In this document: positions 10,413 to 19,387 of the stretch, piece after piece
Layout: every line of letters begins with the position of its first letter
Numbering within the stretch: position 1 is the stretch's first letter
Assembly: GCF_038002965.1 (NCBI RefSeq)
Contig: NZ_JBBOOE010000001.1
Location: forward strand, 3,639,001-3,703,000
Direction: 5' to 3'
Length of the DNA: 64,000 nt
From: Robertmurraya sp. FSL R5-0851
GTDB taxonomy: Bacteria; Bacillota; Bacilli; Bacillales; Cytobacillaceae
Position numbers and translations under genes: made by a program
Notes under the pieces: generated by a model
Databases searched by the model: none
The model's input: the letters and a program-made list of their open reading frames with translations, nothing else
What the model was told of the DNA's origin: nothing

Positions 10413-10593
10413 TTATTCCACCACAATTGTCGTTTCTCTTCCTTCTTCAGCAGGGTATAAAGAAACTTTTATCTTAGAGGCTTGCAACTGATCCACCATC
10501 ACTCGAAGGTTTATTCCATTTAAGTCCGACCTCTTCAAGAAATGCTTCGCGATACTGGGATTTCACTTTAATGTTTGCATGAATGATAATCAC
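10413..10593 (-). pseudogene. Broken small gene between operon A units
   Basis: A GTG at 10593 with a good GGGGGG site starts VIIIHANIKVKSQYREAFLE, like the first strand and helix of antibiotic-biosynthesis-monooxygenase (ABM) proteins, but stops after 39 codons. The +1 frame of the same strand then reads VMVDQLQASKIKVSLYPAEE and GRETTIVVE to a stop at 10413. This looks like one or two small genes damaged by deletion and frameshift. The ABM match is weak and the second half is not recognised. Confidence 0.4.
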
Positions 10594-10632
10594 GGTTTAT
10601 CCCCCCTTAACATGTTCCTTATTCAAAATGAT

Positions 10633-11913
10633 TTAACCTGCCTGTTTTTCTAATCGAATTCTTTTTTCATTTTGTTCCTCTTCAGAAGGAAGCTTCATAA
10701 ATTTCATTAAATAGGCACCAAGGAAATACGTTCCTGCAAATATCCACATAACCCCTTCTGCACCGATAATTCCGATAAATAACCCAACGATTGCCGGTGC
10801 GATAAAGTAGGACATCCCTGCACCAAAGCTTACAATCGCCATCGCAGATCCTTTTTTCTCAGGTGCCAGCGCCGCTACCAAAGCTGAAAGTGGGACGAAA
10901 CCACAAAGAACAATTCCCATGATAATACCAACAATATTCAAGACCAAGAAACTACTGCCAAAAACTTGCGGGATGTAAAGCATAACCAGAAACATGACAC
11001 CCATGCCGAAGCTGCCAAGCCATTGAATTGTTTTGCGCCAGCCTAACCATTTATCACTAATGTAAGGAATGATTAGGTTAAATATGATGTTTGCAAACCA
11101 CATGGTTCCCCACATTTGCAGAAACTGTTCAGTGGTGAATCCATATTTACTTGACAAATACATTGGGAAAAAGATAGGCAGTGCACCGATACCTGTCGAA
11201 TTAATAATCCGTACAACGCCGCCTATCGCAACTTTTGGTTGTTCGATACAAATCGTAAATCCACTCATTAAGCTTTTTAATTTTTCCTTTGGATCTCTTG
11301 CTTGTTTTTTTATTCCTTCGTCTTTTACCACGATAATGCCAATAATACCACCAACTAATACCCAAGCGATTGCACTCCACATCAACCCGATATATCCGAT
11401 CTTTGGAAGCATGTAGGCTGGGAAATAACTGCCCACTACATAGAGACCACCACTCCAAGCTGCCCAAAACAAACCAACAGCTGTAGCCAAAATGCGATCT
11501 GGACTGCGATAAGTGACCCATACTAAGAAAGAATAGCAAAATAAAGGATAACCCAAGCCGCGAATACCATAAGTTGGTAACATAATAGCGTAACTGTTTA
11601 GCTTTAAACCGTATTCAATAAATAGAACCTGACCAATTAACCAAGTGACCAATCCAATAATCATTACTTTCCTTGGTCCCCACATTTCGGTGAGTACACC
11701 AGAAAAGTAAGATGCGATCGCCAACACCGCTCCATAGACTGCAAAAATAGTAGCAATTTGTTGAACAGTCAAACCCTTTTCAATAAGATATGGAGACAAC
11801 CATGCGTGTTCAAGACCGTCACCAGCCATAAAAATTAATATTGCAACAAATCCCCAAACCACTCCCATAGGGAGGCCGCCGAGAGTACGTTCCCCACCTA
11901 CAACCGCTTTCAT
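10633..11913 (-). CDS. MFS polyol/sugar permease, RbtT/DalT/CsbX type
   Basis: Protein of 426 aa from the ATG at 11913, which has an AGAGGTG site; the GTG three codons earlier is part of that site. Twelve membrane helices. The N-terminal GGLPMGVVWGFVAILIFMAG and MLPTYGIRGLGYPLFCYSFL match the polyol permease branch that includes ribitol and D-arabinitol transporters and B. subtilis CsbX. It is the third gene after the lgdC-like and TIM-barrel genes, so it is probably the uptake system of set A, doing the job of the ABC importer in set B. Substrate is not certain. Confidence 0.85.
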   Translation of the reverse strand: MKAVVGGERTLGGLPMGVVWGFVAILIFMAGDGLEHAWLSPYLIEKGLTVQQIATIFAVYGAVLAIASYFSGVLTEMWGPRKVMIIGLVTWLIGQVLFIEYGLKLNSYAIMLPTYGIRGLGYPLFCYSFLVWVTYRSPDRILATAVGLFWAAWSGGLYVVGSYFPAYMLPKIGYIGLMWSAIAWVLVGGIIGIIVVKDEGIKKQARDPKEKLKSLMSGFTICIEQPKVAIGGVVRIINSTGIGALPIFFPMYLSSKYGFTTEQFLQMWGTMWFANIIFNLIIPYISDKWLGWRKTIQWLGSFGMGVMFLVMLYIPQVFGSSFLVLNIVGIIMGIVLCGFVPLSALVAALAPEKKGSAMAIVSFGAGMSYFIAPAIVGLFIGIIGAEGVMWIFAGTYFLGAYLMKFMKLPSEEEQNEKRIRLEKQAG

Positions 11914-11950
11914 TTTTAACACCTCTATTTATATTTTTTTATTATTGGGC

Positions 11951-11975
11951 GATTAGGAGGAGTCCCCTCCTAATC
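11951..11975. terminator. Hairpin between the TIM-barrel and MFS genes
   Basis: GATTAGGAGG/CCTCCTAATC perfect stem with a short loop, but no T run on the minus strand. It may be a weak terminator or an mRNA-stability hairpin inside the operon. Confidence 0.5.
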
Positions 11976-11987
11976 ATATTTTCGAGA

Positions 11988-12959
11988 TTAAGCCCACCAC
12001 ATTTCCGTTAATTGCTCTTTAAACAAGGTTCCCTTCAACAGCGTGATCGCTTTCATTAAGCCTTCATCGATAGATGCAAGCATATCTTCGTGTTCAATAG
12101 AGAGAACATAATCGTATCCCACAGCACGCAGAGCGCTTACAATATCCTTCCAAACTTTTTCATTATGACCATACCCAACCGAGCGGAATGTCCAAGAACG
12201 ATCCAAAACTTTACTGTAGTGTTTCGTATCTAATACACCATTCACCTTGATATTCGATTGATCTAAGTAGGTATCTTTAGCATGGAAATGGAAGATGGCA
12301 TTTTCCCGACCTAGTTTTTTAATCGCTTCAACCGGATCAATTCCCTGCCAAACAAGGTGACTTGGATCGAAGTTGGCGCCGATACTTGATCCTACATGCT
12401 CTCTTAGTTTTAGTAATGTTTCCGGGTTATAAACAACAAAGCCCGGATGCATTTCAAATGCAATTTGATTGATTCCATGATGCTCTGCGAATTTAGCCTC
12501 TTCTTTCCAATACGGAATCACAACTTCATTCCACTGCCAATCAAGGACTTCCGCATATTCAGGCGGCCAGGAACAGGTCACCCAGTTTGGATGCTTAGCA
12601 CCTAGATGATCTCCCGGACAGCCAGAAAATCCATTAATTACTGGTACCTCCAACTGCTCGGCCAGCATCACCGTTTTTCTCCAAACGTTATGGGCCTCTC
12701 TTGCAATCTTTACATCAGGATGTAGGGGGTTCCCATGGCAACTTAGAGCGCTGATGGTTAATCCCCTGCTTTCAATGGACCGTTGGAACGATTTGATTTT
12801 TTCAGGGTTATCTAGTAGAACGTCCGGATTACAATGGCTGTTCCCAGGAAAATTACCTGTCCCTAACTCGACGGCTTCAACTCTCATTTCTGACAATTTA
12901 TCGAGCATTACCTCGAAAGGAAGATTTTGATACAGTACAGTAAATACACCTAGCTTCAT
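11988..12959 (-). CDS. Sugar phosphate isomerase/epimerase family TIM barrel (copy A)
   Basis: Protein of 323 aa from the ATG at 12959, which has GGAGGT six bases upstream; longer readings run into the previous gene. The ATG overlaps the TGA of the lgdC-like gene (ATGA), so translation is coupled. Metal-site motifs: VEAVELGTGNFPG, IAFEMHPGFVVYN (Glu), GANFDPSHLVWQG (Asp..His), FHFHAKDTYLD and LSIEHEDML (Glu). This is the full four-ligand set of metal-dependent epimerases in PF01261. It may act in the hydration or isomerisation step of the sugar pathway. The paralogue at 24427 has the same overlap with its upstream gene. Confidence 0.85.
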   Translation of the reverse strand: MKLGVFTVLYQNLPFEVMLDKLSEMRVEAVELGTGNFPGNSHCNPDVLLDNPEKIKSFQRSIESRGLTISALSCHGNPLHPDVKIAREAHNVWRKTVMLAEQLEVPVINGFSGCPGDHLGAKHPNWVTCSWPPEYAEVLDWQWNEVVIPYWKEEAKFAEHHGINQIAFEMHPGFVVYNPETLLKLREHVGSSIGANFDPSHLVWQGIDPVEAIKKLGRENAIFHFHAKDTYLDQSNIKVNGVLDTKHYSKVLDRSWTFRSVGYGHNEKVWKDIVSALRAVGYDYVLSIEHEDMLASIDEGLMKAITLLKGTLFKEQLTEMWWA

Positions 12960-14134
12960 ACTAGTACCTCCTGATTCGTCTGAACTTTCACCCATTTTTG
13001 CTGCTCATGGCTTTCTAGAATAGCGTCCGTAATGGCCATTGAAATATGTCCGTCTTCAAATGTTGCGAAATTAGGTTTATCCTTCAAAGGATCTTTGCCT
13101 TCACGAATGAATGTATAATAATTAAACATCATATTTTTTAATGCATCCGGCCAGCCTTCATTGTGCCCACCTGGATGATGAATCGCATGTTTAGCTTCCG
13201 GTGAAAACAGGGCTGGATCAGCAAGAAGCATCTCATTTGGCTTATCCCTGTGTCCCATCCATAATTTTTCAGGCTCTTCTTGATTCCAGAAAGCAGAGCT
13301 TTTGCTTCCATTGATTTCAAAACTTAGTCGATTTTTTCGTCCGGCACTTACTTGTGAAACGGTAAATACTCCTCGTGAGCTGTCCTCAAAACGAACAAGA
13401 ACGGATGCATAGTCTTCTGTATTGATTGGAACATCCTCATACTCTGTTACTTCAGTGCTTTGCGCACCGAAAGTAGCGACATTTGCTTTTGGTTTCTTTC
13501 TTACCGGAATAACAGTTGCTAAATCGGCAAATACTTCAACTATCTTTTTTCCAGTAACAAATTGAACGGTGTCGCACCAATGAGAACCGATATCTGCGAC
13601 AGCCCTTGATTTGCCTCCCACTTCCGGTGCTAAACGCCAGTTATAATCGGTCTCATATAGTAACCAGTCCTGCAAGTAGCTTCCGTGTACCAAGTTCACT
13701 TTCCCAAAGTCACCATTAGCGATTTTCACTCTTAGATTTTGTACACTTGCATGCTGTCTGTAATTAAAGTTCACACCATGTACCACACCTTGTTTTTGAG
13801 CTAAAGCCAACAATTCTGCTGATTCCTTGCTGTTCATCGCCAGTGGTTTTTCTGATACTACATGCTTACCTGCTAAAATGATCTCTTTATTAATCGCAAA
13901 ATGAAGATGGTTTGGTGTGCAATTGTGAATAACCTGAATTTCAGGATCCTGCAGCATTTCGCGGTAGTTGCCGTAGGCTTTGGGAATTCCAAGTTCAGCA
14001 GCCTTTCTATCGGCTTGTTCTTGACTAGTTTCAGCTAATCCAACGACTTCCACGAATCCAAGTCTTCTGATTGCTTCAATATGTGTCGGGCCAATAAAAC
14101 CTGTCCCTATGATTCCTACATTTATTTTTTTCAT
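12956..14134 (-). CDS. Gfo/Idh/MocA oxidoreductase, LgdC-like (copy A)
   Basis: Protein of 392 aa: Rossmann motif GIIGTGFIGPTHIE (8-20), SEKPLAM with Lys96, and ADIGSHWCDTVQF with Asp181 and His185. The family oxidises or reduces a sugar ring carbon with NAD(P). Next to an LgdA-like enzyme and two TIM barrels, the likely role is the 3-keto-sugar reductase step (LgdC), which would return NADH and release glucose. That role is inferred from gene company. It is the first gene of an operon with the TIM barrel and the MFS permease, behind three LacI-type operators. The paralogue at 25395 is closely similar. Confidence 0.83.
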   Translation of the reverse strand: MKKINVGIIGTGFIGPTHIEAIRRLGFVEVVGLAETSQEQADRKAAELGIPKAYGNYREMLQDPEIQVIHNCTPNHLHFAINKEIILAGKHVVSEKPLAMNSKESAELLALAQKQGVVHGVNFNYRQHASVQNLRVKIANGDFGKVNLVHGSYLQDWLLYETDYNWRLAPEVGGKSRAVADIGSHWCDTVQFVTGKKIVEVFADLATVIPVRKKPKANVATFGAQSTEVTEYEDVPINTEDYASVLVRFEDSSRGVFTVSQVSAGRKNRLSFEINGSKSSAFWNQEEPEKLWMGHRDKPNEMLLADPALFSPEAKHAIHHPGGHNEGWPDALKNMMFNYYTFIREGKDPLKDKPNFATFEDGHISMAITDAILESHEQQKWVKVQTNQEVLV

Positions 14135-14174
14135 TTTACTTCATCCTCCAAAATCGAAATATATTTAAAATCAC

Positions 14175-14188
14175 TGTAATCGATTACA
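14175..14188. promoter_or_regulatory. LacI-type operator before the lgdC-like operon
   Basis: TGTAATCGATTACA, 41 bases upstream of the start codon at 14134, placed to block transcription or early elongation. Confidence 0.78.
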
Positions 14189-14266
14189 TACTTGAGTAAA
14201 AAAATAGTATTTTTATTATTAAAACCATTAAACAACTGAAAAGTTTATTAACTAATATATTAATTA

Positions 14267-14284
14267 AATGTAATCCATTACATT
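14267..14284. promoter_or_regulatory. LacI-type operator variant (CCA centre)
   Basis: AATGTAATCCATTACATT, identical to the sites at 10201 and 19137. Confidence 0.75.
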
Positions 14285-14340
14285 TATGCCGAAAAAATTA
14301 CTCTTATTTATTGATTTTTAACTCTTTTTTCGACACCCTT

Positions 14341-14356
14341 ATTGTAATCGATTACA
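14341..14356. promoter_or_regulatory. LacI-type operator O3
   Basis: ATTGTAATCGATTACA. With the two sites above it makes a three-operator array like that before 10013. Confidence 0.75.
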
Positions 14357-14543
14357 GAATAGACTTCAATATTTTTTTAAAACTTCTTTGATTCTATTTT
14401 GAAAGAATCTATTTTGGAATGATTTAAATTCGTTTCCCATACTACAATAACAACGATTAAAAAGGAGTGATCCCTTTTCAAGAATTACTCCCCTTTTGCT
14501 TTTCATTAAATTTTATTTATTGCTTCTAACAAAAATCAAAGAA

Positions 14544-15551
14544 CTACCCATCTATGGTAAGTTCTTTGCATGATTCACGCACAATTAGATTATCAGGAAG
14601 AATAAATTGATCTTTTTCTAATTCTTCATTATTAATTAATCTTAGCAGTAGATGCATCGCTTTCTGGCCCATATCGAACGTTGGCTGAGCAATCGTTGTA
14701 AGGGCAGGTTCAAAAATCGATGCAAATTTAATATCATCAAAGCCAACAACAGATAAATCTTCTGGAACTCTAAAGCCTTTAGATTTAGCAGCTTTTATTG
14801 CCCCCATTGCCATTTCATCATTTCCAGCAAAAATGGCTGTTGGAGGTTCTTCTAGTGACAAAAATTTCATCATTAAATTAAATCCACTTTCAAAAGAGAA
14901 TTCGCCTTCCTGTACCAAACTTGGATCTACTAATAGGCCATGTTTTGACATCGCTTGATGAAATCCTTTACATCGGTCCCGGCCAACGACAACATTTAAG
15001 GGTCCAGAGATATGCCCAATTCTATTGTGTTTTAAGCTAATTAAATATTCTGTTGCTTTTCTTGCACTGCTAACATTATCAATTGAAACCGTAGGCAGCA
15101 CGGTGCCCTCATAGTATTCACATGCCAATACCACAGGGTAATCCTGCGATAATTCTTCTAATATCTTTTGATCTGTCCTTGCTGTTAATAAGATCAAACC
15201 ATCTGCTTTTTTCTGACCTAAAATAGTTAAGTAACTGGTTTCAGTTTCTACATTGTTTCGAGCATCTCCAAGAAGCACCTGATATCCGTTTTCTATTGCA
15301 ACCGATTCAATTCCCCGCAGCACCGCAGAAAAAAAAGTATTGGTTATGTCAGGAACAACAACAAGAATAGTTTTTGTTTCAGATCTTCTCAATTGTCTTG
15401 CCAGCATATTTGGTTGGTAATTTAGTTTCTTTATTGCTTCTAAGACCTTTTCAGCTGTTTCTTTTTTTACAGTCCCTGCATTACTTATCACTCGGGATAC
15501 TGTGGCTGTTGAAACATTTGCCATTCTTGCAACATCCGCAATTCTCACCAT
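14544..15551 (-). CDS. LacI-family transcriptional regulator (set A)
   Basis: Protein of 335 aa. The helix-turn-helix at the N-terminus reads IADVARMANVSTATVSRVIS with the hinge helix NMLARQLRRSETKT. The rest is a periplasmic-binding-protein-like effector domain (GHISGPLNVVVGRDRCKGF, GFDDIKFASIFEPALTTI). It probably represses the sugar operons by binding TGTAATCGATTACA, and its own gene carries this site 35 bases upstream (15587), so it should be autoregulated. It is a paralogue of the regulator at 30538, whose own operator differs in one half. The effector is unknown. Confidence 0.92.
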   Translation of the reverse strand: MVRIADVARMANVSTATVSRVISNAGTVKKETAEKVLEAIKKLNYQPNMLARQLRRSETKTILVVVPDITNTFFSAVLRGIESVAIENGYQVLLGDARNNVETETSYLTILGQKKADGLILLTARTDQKILEELSQDYPVVLACEYYEGTVLPTVSIDNVSSARKATEYLISLKHNRIGHISGPLNVVVGRDRCKGFHQAMSKHGLLVDPSLVQEGEFSFESGFNLMMKFLSLEEPPTAIFAGNDEMAMGAIKAAKSKGFRVPEDLSVVGFDDIKFASIFEPALTTIAQPTFDMGQKAMHLLLRLINNEELEKDQFILPDNLIVRESCKELTIDG

Positions 15552-15586
15552 GCATTTCTTTCCCTTTCAGTGTTTCTTTAGTATTT

Positions 15587-15604
15587 ATTGTAATCGATTA
15601 CAAT
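15587..15604. promoter_or_regulatory. Autogenous operator of the set A LacI regulator
   Basis: Perfect palindrome ATTGTAATCGATTACAAT, 35 bases before the regulator's start codon. Confidence 0.82.
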
Positions 15605-15778
15605 AAGAGATTCAATCATTTTATCAAAATCAGCATCAAAATAGTACGGTTTTTCCACTTAAATTAATTTAATTTAGATAGTAACTTTATTATACAAAAA
15701 AAAAGTGTAGGCAAATCCTTTTTAAGGGACTTGTCTACAGTATGAAGGAGGCTTCTCAAAGAGAAGCCTCCTATTATT

Positions 15779-16966
15779 TTATTTTACATCCACTACAGTT
15801 TTTTCAAGTTTTACCCATTCACCTTTTTCAGCAGATTCAAGAATAGCATCTGCGATCAATTCGATCTGATAGCCATCATTGAAGTTTGGAGAAAACTCTG
15901 TATCATCAGTGATTGCTTTAAATAAATCATAGGTTTCAATGATTTTTGTTTCCCCGTAACCAATACCTAGAGCTGGAATTGGCCATAATCCTTCACCATA
16001 TGGAGTGGCAGGTCCAGTATAAACCGTTCTGAAGCCTTTCGCATCACTTGGATCATCCGCGAAGCAAACTTGAAGCTCGTCGCGGCGCTCATAGTTAAAG
16101 TATAATGAACCTTTTTCACCATGAATTTCAAAAGTTAAGAAGTTATTGCGGCCCCAGGCATTACGTGTTGCCTCAATTGTACCAATCGCACCATTATCAA
16201 ACTTAACCATAGTAATCATTTCATCATCAACGTCGACAGCCGCTTTCGGAACATCAGCTCCACCAGCTTTAACTGTACCTAACTTGTCAAGACCGCCAGA
16301 TTGGATAGGTCTTTCTGGAATCCATGTTTTTGTCATCGCATTCACATCGGTAATTTCACCCACAAGGTAACGGGCAAAATCAACGACATGTGTACCGATA
16401 TCTCCAAGAGCACCTGATCCTGCAATTTTCTTTTGGAAGCGCCATGATAAAGGAGAATTGGGATCAGCTGACCAGTCTTGTAAATAGGTTCCGCGGAAGC
16501 TTAGAATTTTTCCAATTCTTCCTTCTTCAATATATTTTTTTGCTAGAGCAACGGCTGGTGTTCTTCTATAGTTGAAGGCCACCGCGTGCTTAACACCTGC
16601 TGCTTTAACTGCTTCCAGCATTTCTTTCGCTTGTTCAGCACCTAATGCTAAGGGTTTTTCACAGATAATATGCTTGCCTGCTTTTGCTGCTGCAATCGCT
16701 ATTTCTGCATGGGTATTATTCGGAGTTACAATATCGATAACATCGATTTCCGGATTGTTAACAACTTCTCTCCAATCGGTTGAATAATGTTCAAATCCTA
16801 ATCTTGCTGCGGCTTCCCTTGCTAAATCCTCTGTTACATCCACTACAGTATGACGATGAGGAATCGCTGGTGCTGGCCAAAAAAACATTGGCATTCCTGC
16901 ATAGGCAAGTGAATGCGCCTTTCCCATAAATCCTCCGCCGATCATGCCTACGTTCAATTTTTTCAC
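15779..16966 (-). CDS. lgdA: Gfo/Idh/MocA dehydrogenase, levoglucosan-dehydrogenase-like (copy B)
   Basis: Protein of 395 aa starting at a GTG with GGAGG eight bases upstream. It is the same length as, and almost identical to, the copy at 7920, including CEKPLA, GDIGTHVVD and the LgdA-like segments. Differences cluster at residues 45-75, 210-235 and the last 15. It is the third gene of an operon after a TIM barrel and a sugar-binding lipoprotein. The role is the same as copy A; keeping two copies suggests gene dosage or differing specificity or control. Confidence 0.85.
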   Translation of the reverse strand: MKKLNVGMIGGGFMGKAHSLAYAGMPMFFWPAPAIPHRHTVVDVTEDLAREAAARLGFEHYSTDWREVVNNPEIDVIDIVTPNNTHAEIAIAAAKAGKHIICEKPLALGAEQAKEMLEAVKAAGVKHAVAFNYRRTPAVALAKKYIEEGRIGKILSFRGTYLQDWSADPNSPLSWRFQKKIAGSGALGDIGTHVVDFARYLVGEITDVNAMTKTWIPERPIQSGGLDKLGTVKAGGADVPKAAVDVDDEMITMVKFDNGAIGTIEATRNAWGRNNFLTFEIHGEKGSLYFNYERRDELQVCFADDPSDAKGFRTVYTGPATPYGEGLWPIPALGIGYGETKIIETYDLFKAITDDTEFSPNFNDGYQIELIADAILESAEKGEWVKLEKTVVDVK

Positions 16967-16996
16967 TCTTTTATCCTCCCTTTTATGAACGTTTCA

Positions 16997-18172
16997 TTAT
17001 TTTGCAACACTTTGAATAGATTCTGGCGCATCTTGATGGTAAACAAGTTTCCAAGCTTCTAATACGTTTTTATTCGTTACTTGTAATGCTGGTACGGCTA
17101 CATATGCCGGGGCTTCTTTACCCAGTAATCCATAACCGGCTAAAATGGCTTCTGAAATCCCCTGGTCATACGGCAGCTGAGCGCCAAGCCCTTTAATGAT
17201 TCCGTCAGACGCAATATCCAACGCTACGTTTGTCCCTAAATCAATGGTTGTAATCACGAAATCTTTCTTGCCAGCCGTACGTACGGCTGCTAAAGCTCCT
17301 TCTGCCGGAACATCCCATACTACAAACATTCCATCAAGGTCACGATTCTTCGTCAACATTCCAGAAGCCACTTTCTCGCCATCGTTAGGGCCGATGATGC
17401 CGCCACGTTCAACGATTTCGATATTTGGATATTTTTCTTTGATTGTTTTTTCAAATGCTTCTGTACGCTGCTTGGTTACGAAGTAATCGGCATCATGATA
17501 AATTACACCGATTTTTCCTTTTCCACCAAGATTTTCAGCCATGATTTCCGCTGCCTGAACGCCATTTCCATAGTTATCGGCAGAAACTACACTCACATAA
17601 TCCTTGCCTGCTTCCAGACCATTTGGTTTATTATCCATAAACACGACTTTTACTCCTGCATCTGCGGCTTTCTTAAAAGCAGAAGCAGTCGAAACTGGGT
17701 CAACTGGAATCCCTACGATAATATCAGGTTTTTTCGCTAAAACAGTTTCGATATCAGATACTTGTTTTTCAGCCTTAAATTGGGCATCGGTAACGGCTAC
17801 TACTTCAATTCCCATTTTCTCAAACGTGGCTTTTAAACCATCGATTTGAGCAGTCGCCCAGTCGTTTCCTGCATAGTGCATAACAAGAGCCGCTTTGTAT
17901 TTTCCTTCTTTGATCTTTTGCACTTCTTCTTCAGTCAACTGTAGTGTTTTAGCTGAAACAGCCGCTTCCCCGCTAGGACCTTTACTTAAAATTTCTTGGT
18001 CAGGGATCTCCTGATTAATGGTGATTGGACCGGAACTTGCCGCTGTTTCTTCCGTTTTGGACTTCTCTGACCCATCACTTTTTTCGGTACTCGTGCTTCT
18101 CTCGCCGCAACCGGCTAGTGTAATACTAGTAATAAATAGAATCATAGTAATAATCGATAAAACCTTTTTCAT
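16997..18172 (-). CDS. Sugar-binding lipoprotein of an ABC importer
   Basis: Protein of 391 aa. The signal peptide ends in lipobox LAGC (Cys22), so the mature protein is lipid-anchored outside the membrane. The binding domain is of the ribose/galactose type: ALVMHYAGNDWATAQ, MGIEVVAVTDAQFKAEKQVS, PVDPVSTASAFKKA and LGAQLPYDQGISEAILAGYG. It is a close paralogue of the binding protein at 29162 and of the C-terminal domain of the kinase fusion at 32639. No permease or ATPase lies in this operon, so it probably uses those at 26644-29101. It sits between the TIM-barrel and lgdA-like genes. Confidence 0.9.
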   Translation of the reverse strand: MKKVLSIITMILFITSITLAGCGERSTSTEKSDGSEKSKTEETAASSGPITINQEIPDQEILSKGPSGEAAVSAKTLQLTEEEVQKIKEGKYKAALVMHYAGNDWATAQIDGLKATFEKMGIEVVAVTDAQFKAEKQVSDIETVLAKKPDIIVGIPVDPVSTASAFKKAADAGVKVVFMDNKPNGLEAGKDYVSVVSADNYGNGVQAAEIMAENLGGKGKIGVIYHDADYFVTKQRTEAFEKTIKEKYPNIEIVERGGIIGPNDGEKVASGMLTKNRDLDGMFVVWDVPAEGALAAVRTAGKKDFVITTIDLGTNVALDIASDGIIKGLGAQLPYDQGISEAILAGYGLLGKEAPAYVAVPALQVTNKNVLEAWKLVYHQDAPESIQSVAK

Positions 18173-18198
18173 ATTGGTCCCCCTATCTATTGAAAAAC

Positions 18199-19023
18199 TT
18201 ATTTTGTCTTTAATGCTTCATACTGGGCAAGAAATTGCCGGCTGATTTCGGCACCCTCTTTTGGATTCGCCCAGCTGTCCAATTCCACTGTAATCCAGCC
18301 GTCATAATTTGCTTCCTCTAGTATTTTTAGCATTTCATCAAACTTCTGATGGCCTTCCCCTAATGGCAAAAACTCACCATTTTCATAGTCTTTAAAGTGA
18401 ATATATTTGATGCGATCAACATATTTTTTAATCACTTCAACCGGGTCTCCCCCACCTGCTTCAATATGTGCTGTGTCAGGACATAGGTTAATAGTTGTTA
18501 AAGGCATTAATTTATCCAGCTGTTCAGGTGACTGTACATTCGTCCCCAAATGCGGATGGTAGCTAGGAATAAGGTGGTATTTATCTGCGATTTCTACTAC
18601 TCTATTAAGGGCATTTCCTAAATTCTTGTAATCGTTTTCTTCGATACCGTTAGTCCGGACTGCTCCGCCACCGACAACAAGATGCTTTGCTCCTAATTCA
18701 TAAGCGAAAGCTGCTACCTCTTCAATTTTTGCTAATTCTTCATCTAAAATATCAGGAAAAATAAAGTTTCCGCCGGTATAAACACCTATGAAGGATAAAG
18801 AGTGATCTAAGGTGAGTTTTATAAATTCTTCTTTTTTATCTCGATATTGCATCAGATTTCCATCAAAAATTTCAAACCCTTTATAGCCAGCTTCAGCAAT
18901 CTCTTTGAGTGCATCCTCTGTTGAGCCGTTTGTAAGGTAATAGAGATCCTTTACAGAAGTAACTCCAGCCGGGTGACCAACCACGCCTCCCCACGTATTC
19001 GTTTGATAGCCTAGTCTCATCAT
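18199..19023 (-). CDS. Xylose-isomerase-like TIM-barrel epimerase/dehydratase (LgdB-like, copy B)
   Basis: Protein of 274 aa, with two ATG codons in tandem after GGAGGGG. Closely similar to the protein at 9192: YHPHLGTN, LCPDTAHIEAGGGDP, YIHFKDY, TVELDS. First gene of an operon with the sugar-binding lipoprotein and the second lgdA-like gene, behind operators at 19080 and 19137. It probably carries out the same IolE-like elimination or hydration on a 3-keto intermediate. Confidence 0.82.
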   Translation of the reverse strand: MMRLGYQTNTWGGVVGHPAGVTSVKDLYYLTNGSTEDALKEIAEAGYKGFEIFDGNLMQYRDKKEEFIKLTLDHSLSFIGVYTGGNFIFPDILDEELAKIEEVAAFAYELGAKHLVVGGGAVRTNGIEENDYKNLGNALNRVVEIADKYHLIPSYHPHLGTNVQSPEQLDKLMPLTTINLCPDTAHIEAGGGDPVEVIKKYVDRIKYIHFKDYENGEFLPLGEGHQKFDEMLKILEEANYDGWITVELDSWANPKEGAEISRQFLAQYEALKTK

Positions 19024-19079
19024 TTCCCCTCCATTTTATACTATGTAGCTTCTTGACCCATCGAAAATAATCCTCAGTT

Positions 19080-19093
19080 TGTAATCGATTACA
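19080..19093. promoter_or_regulatory. LacI-type operator before operon B1
   Basis: TGTAATCGATTACA, 57 bases upstream of the start at 19023. Confidence 0.78.
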
Positions 19094-19136
19094 ATTTTAG
19101 GTTTTTAAAAATCATTTTTTGTTTTCTATGAGAAAT

Positions 19137-19154
19137 AATGTAATCCATTACATT
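19137..19154. promoter_or_regulatory. LacI-type operator variant (CCA centre)
   Basis: AATGTAATCCATTACATT, the third exact copy of this 18-bp site in the window. Confidence 0.75.
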
Positions 19155-19248
19155 GACAAAGTAGTATTTTCACTCCTTATACTACATGGTATATGGTAAA
19201 GGTAAAATCAATAAAATTGCGAAATTAAATACACATTCTTGCTAACAA

Positions 19249-19286
19249 AAAAACTCTAATCTCCCCATTTCTAGAACGATTAGAGC
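19249..19286 (-). terminator. Terminator after the sugar-binding-protein remnant
   Basis: Stem CTCTAATC/GATTAGAG with a U run on the minus strand. Its arms repeat the start of the AraC-gene terminator at 21447. Confidence 0.75.
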
Positions 19287-19310
19287 TTTTAAAGTTCACG
19301 TTACATAAAA

Positions 19311-19385
19311 CTACTTATCAGCATCTTGAATAACTTTTGGTGCATCCGCTTGACACTTTTTCCTTAATTGTTACTTGTCCGTTGT
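19311..19385 (-). pseudogene. C-terminal scrap of a sugar-binding protein gene
   Basis: The minus strand reads VTIKEKV and then, after a frame change, QADAPKVIQDADK and a stop. This matches the ends of the binding proteins at 29162 (KLIYGADAPKTVQDAMK) and 16997 (VTNKNVLEAWKLVY). About ten residues are lost in the middle. It is the tail of a third copy of the binding protein, cut away by arrival of the hydrolase gene or by deletion. Confidence 0.65.
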
Positions 19386-19387
19386 CA

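Noticed and set aside
12956..12995. Longer start for the TIM-barrel gene at 11988 (and likewise at 24427)
   Set aside because: The extra residues come from the end of the upstream gene; both paralogues have GGAGG before the ATG that begins MKLGVFT.
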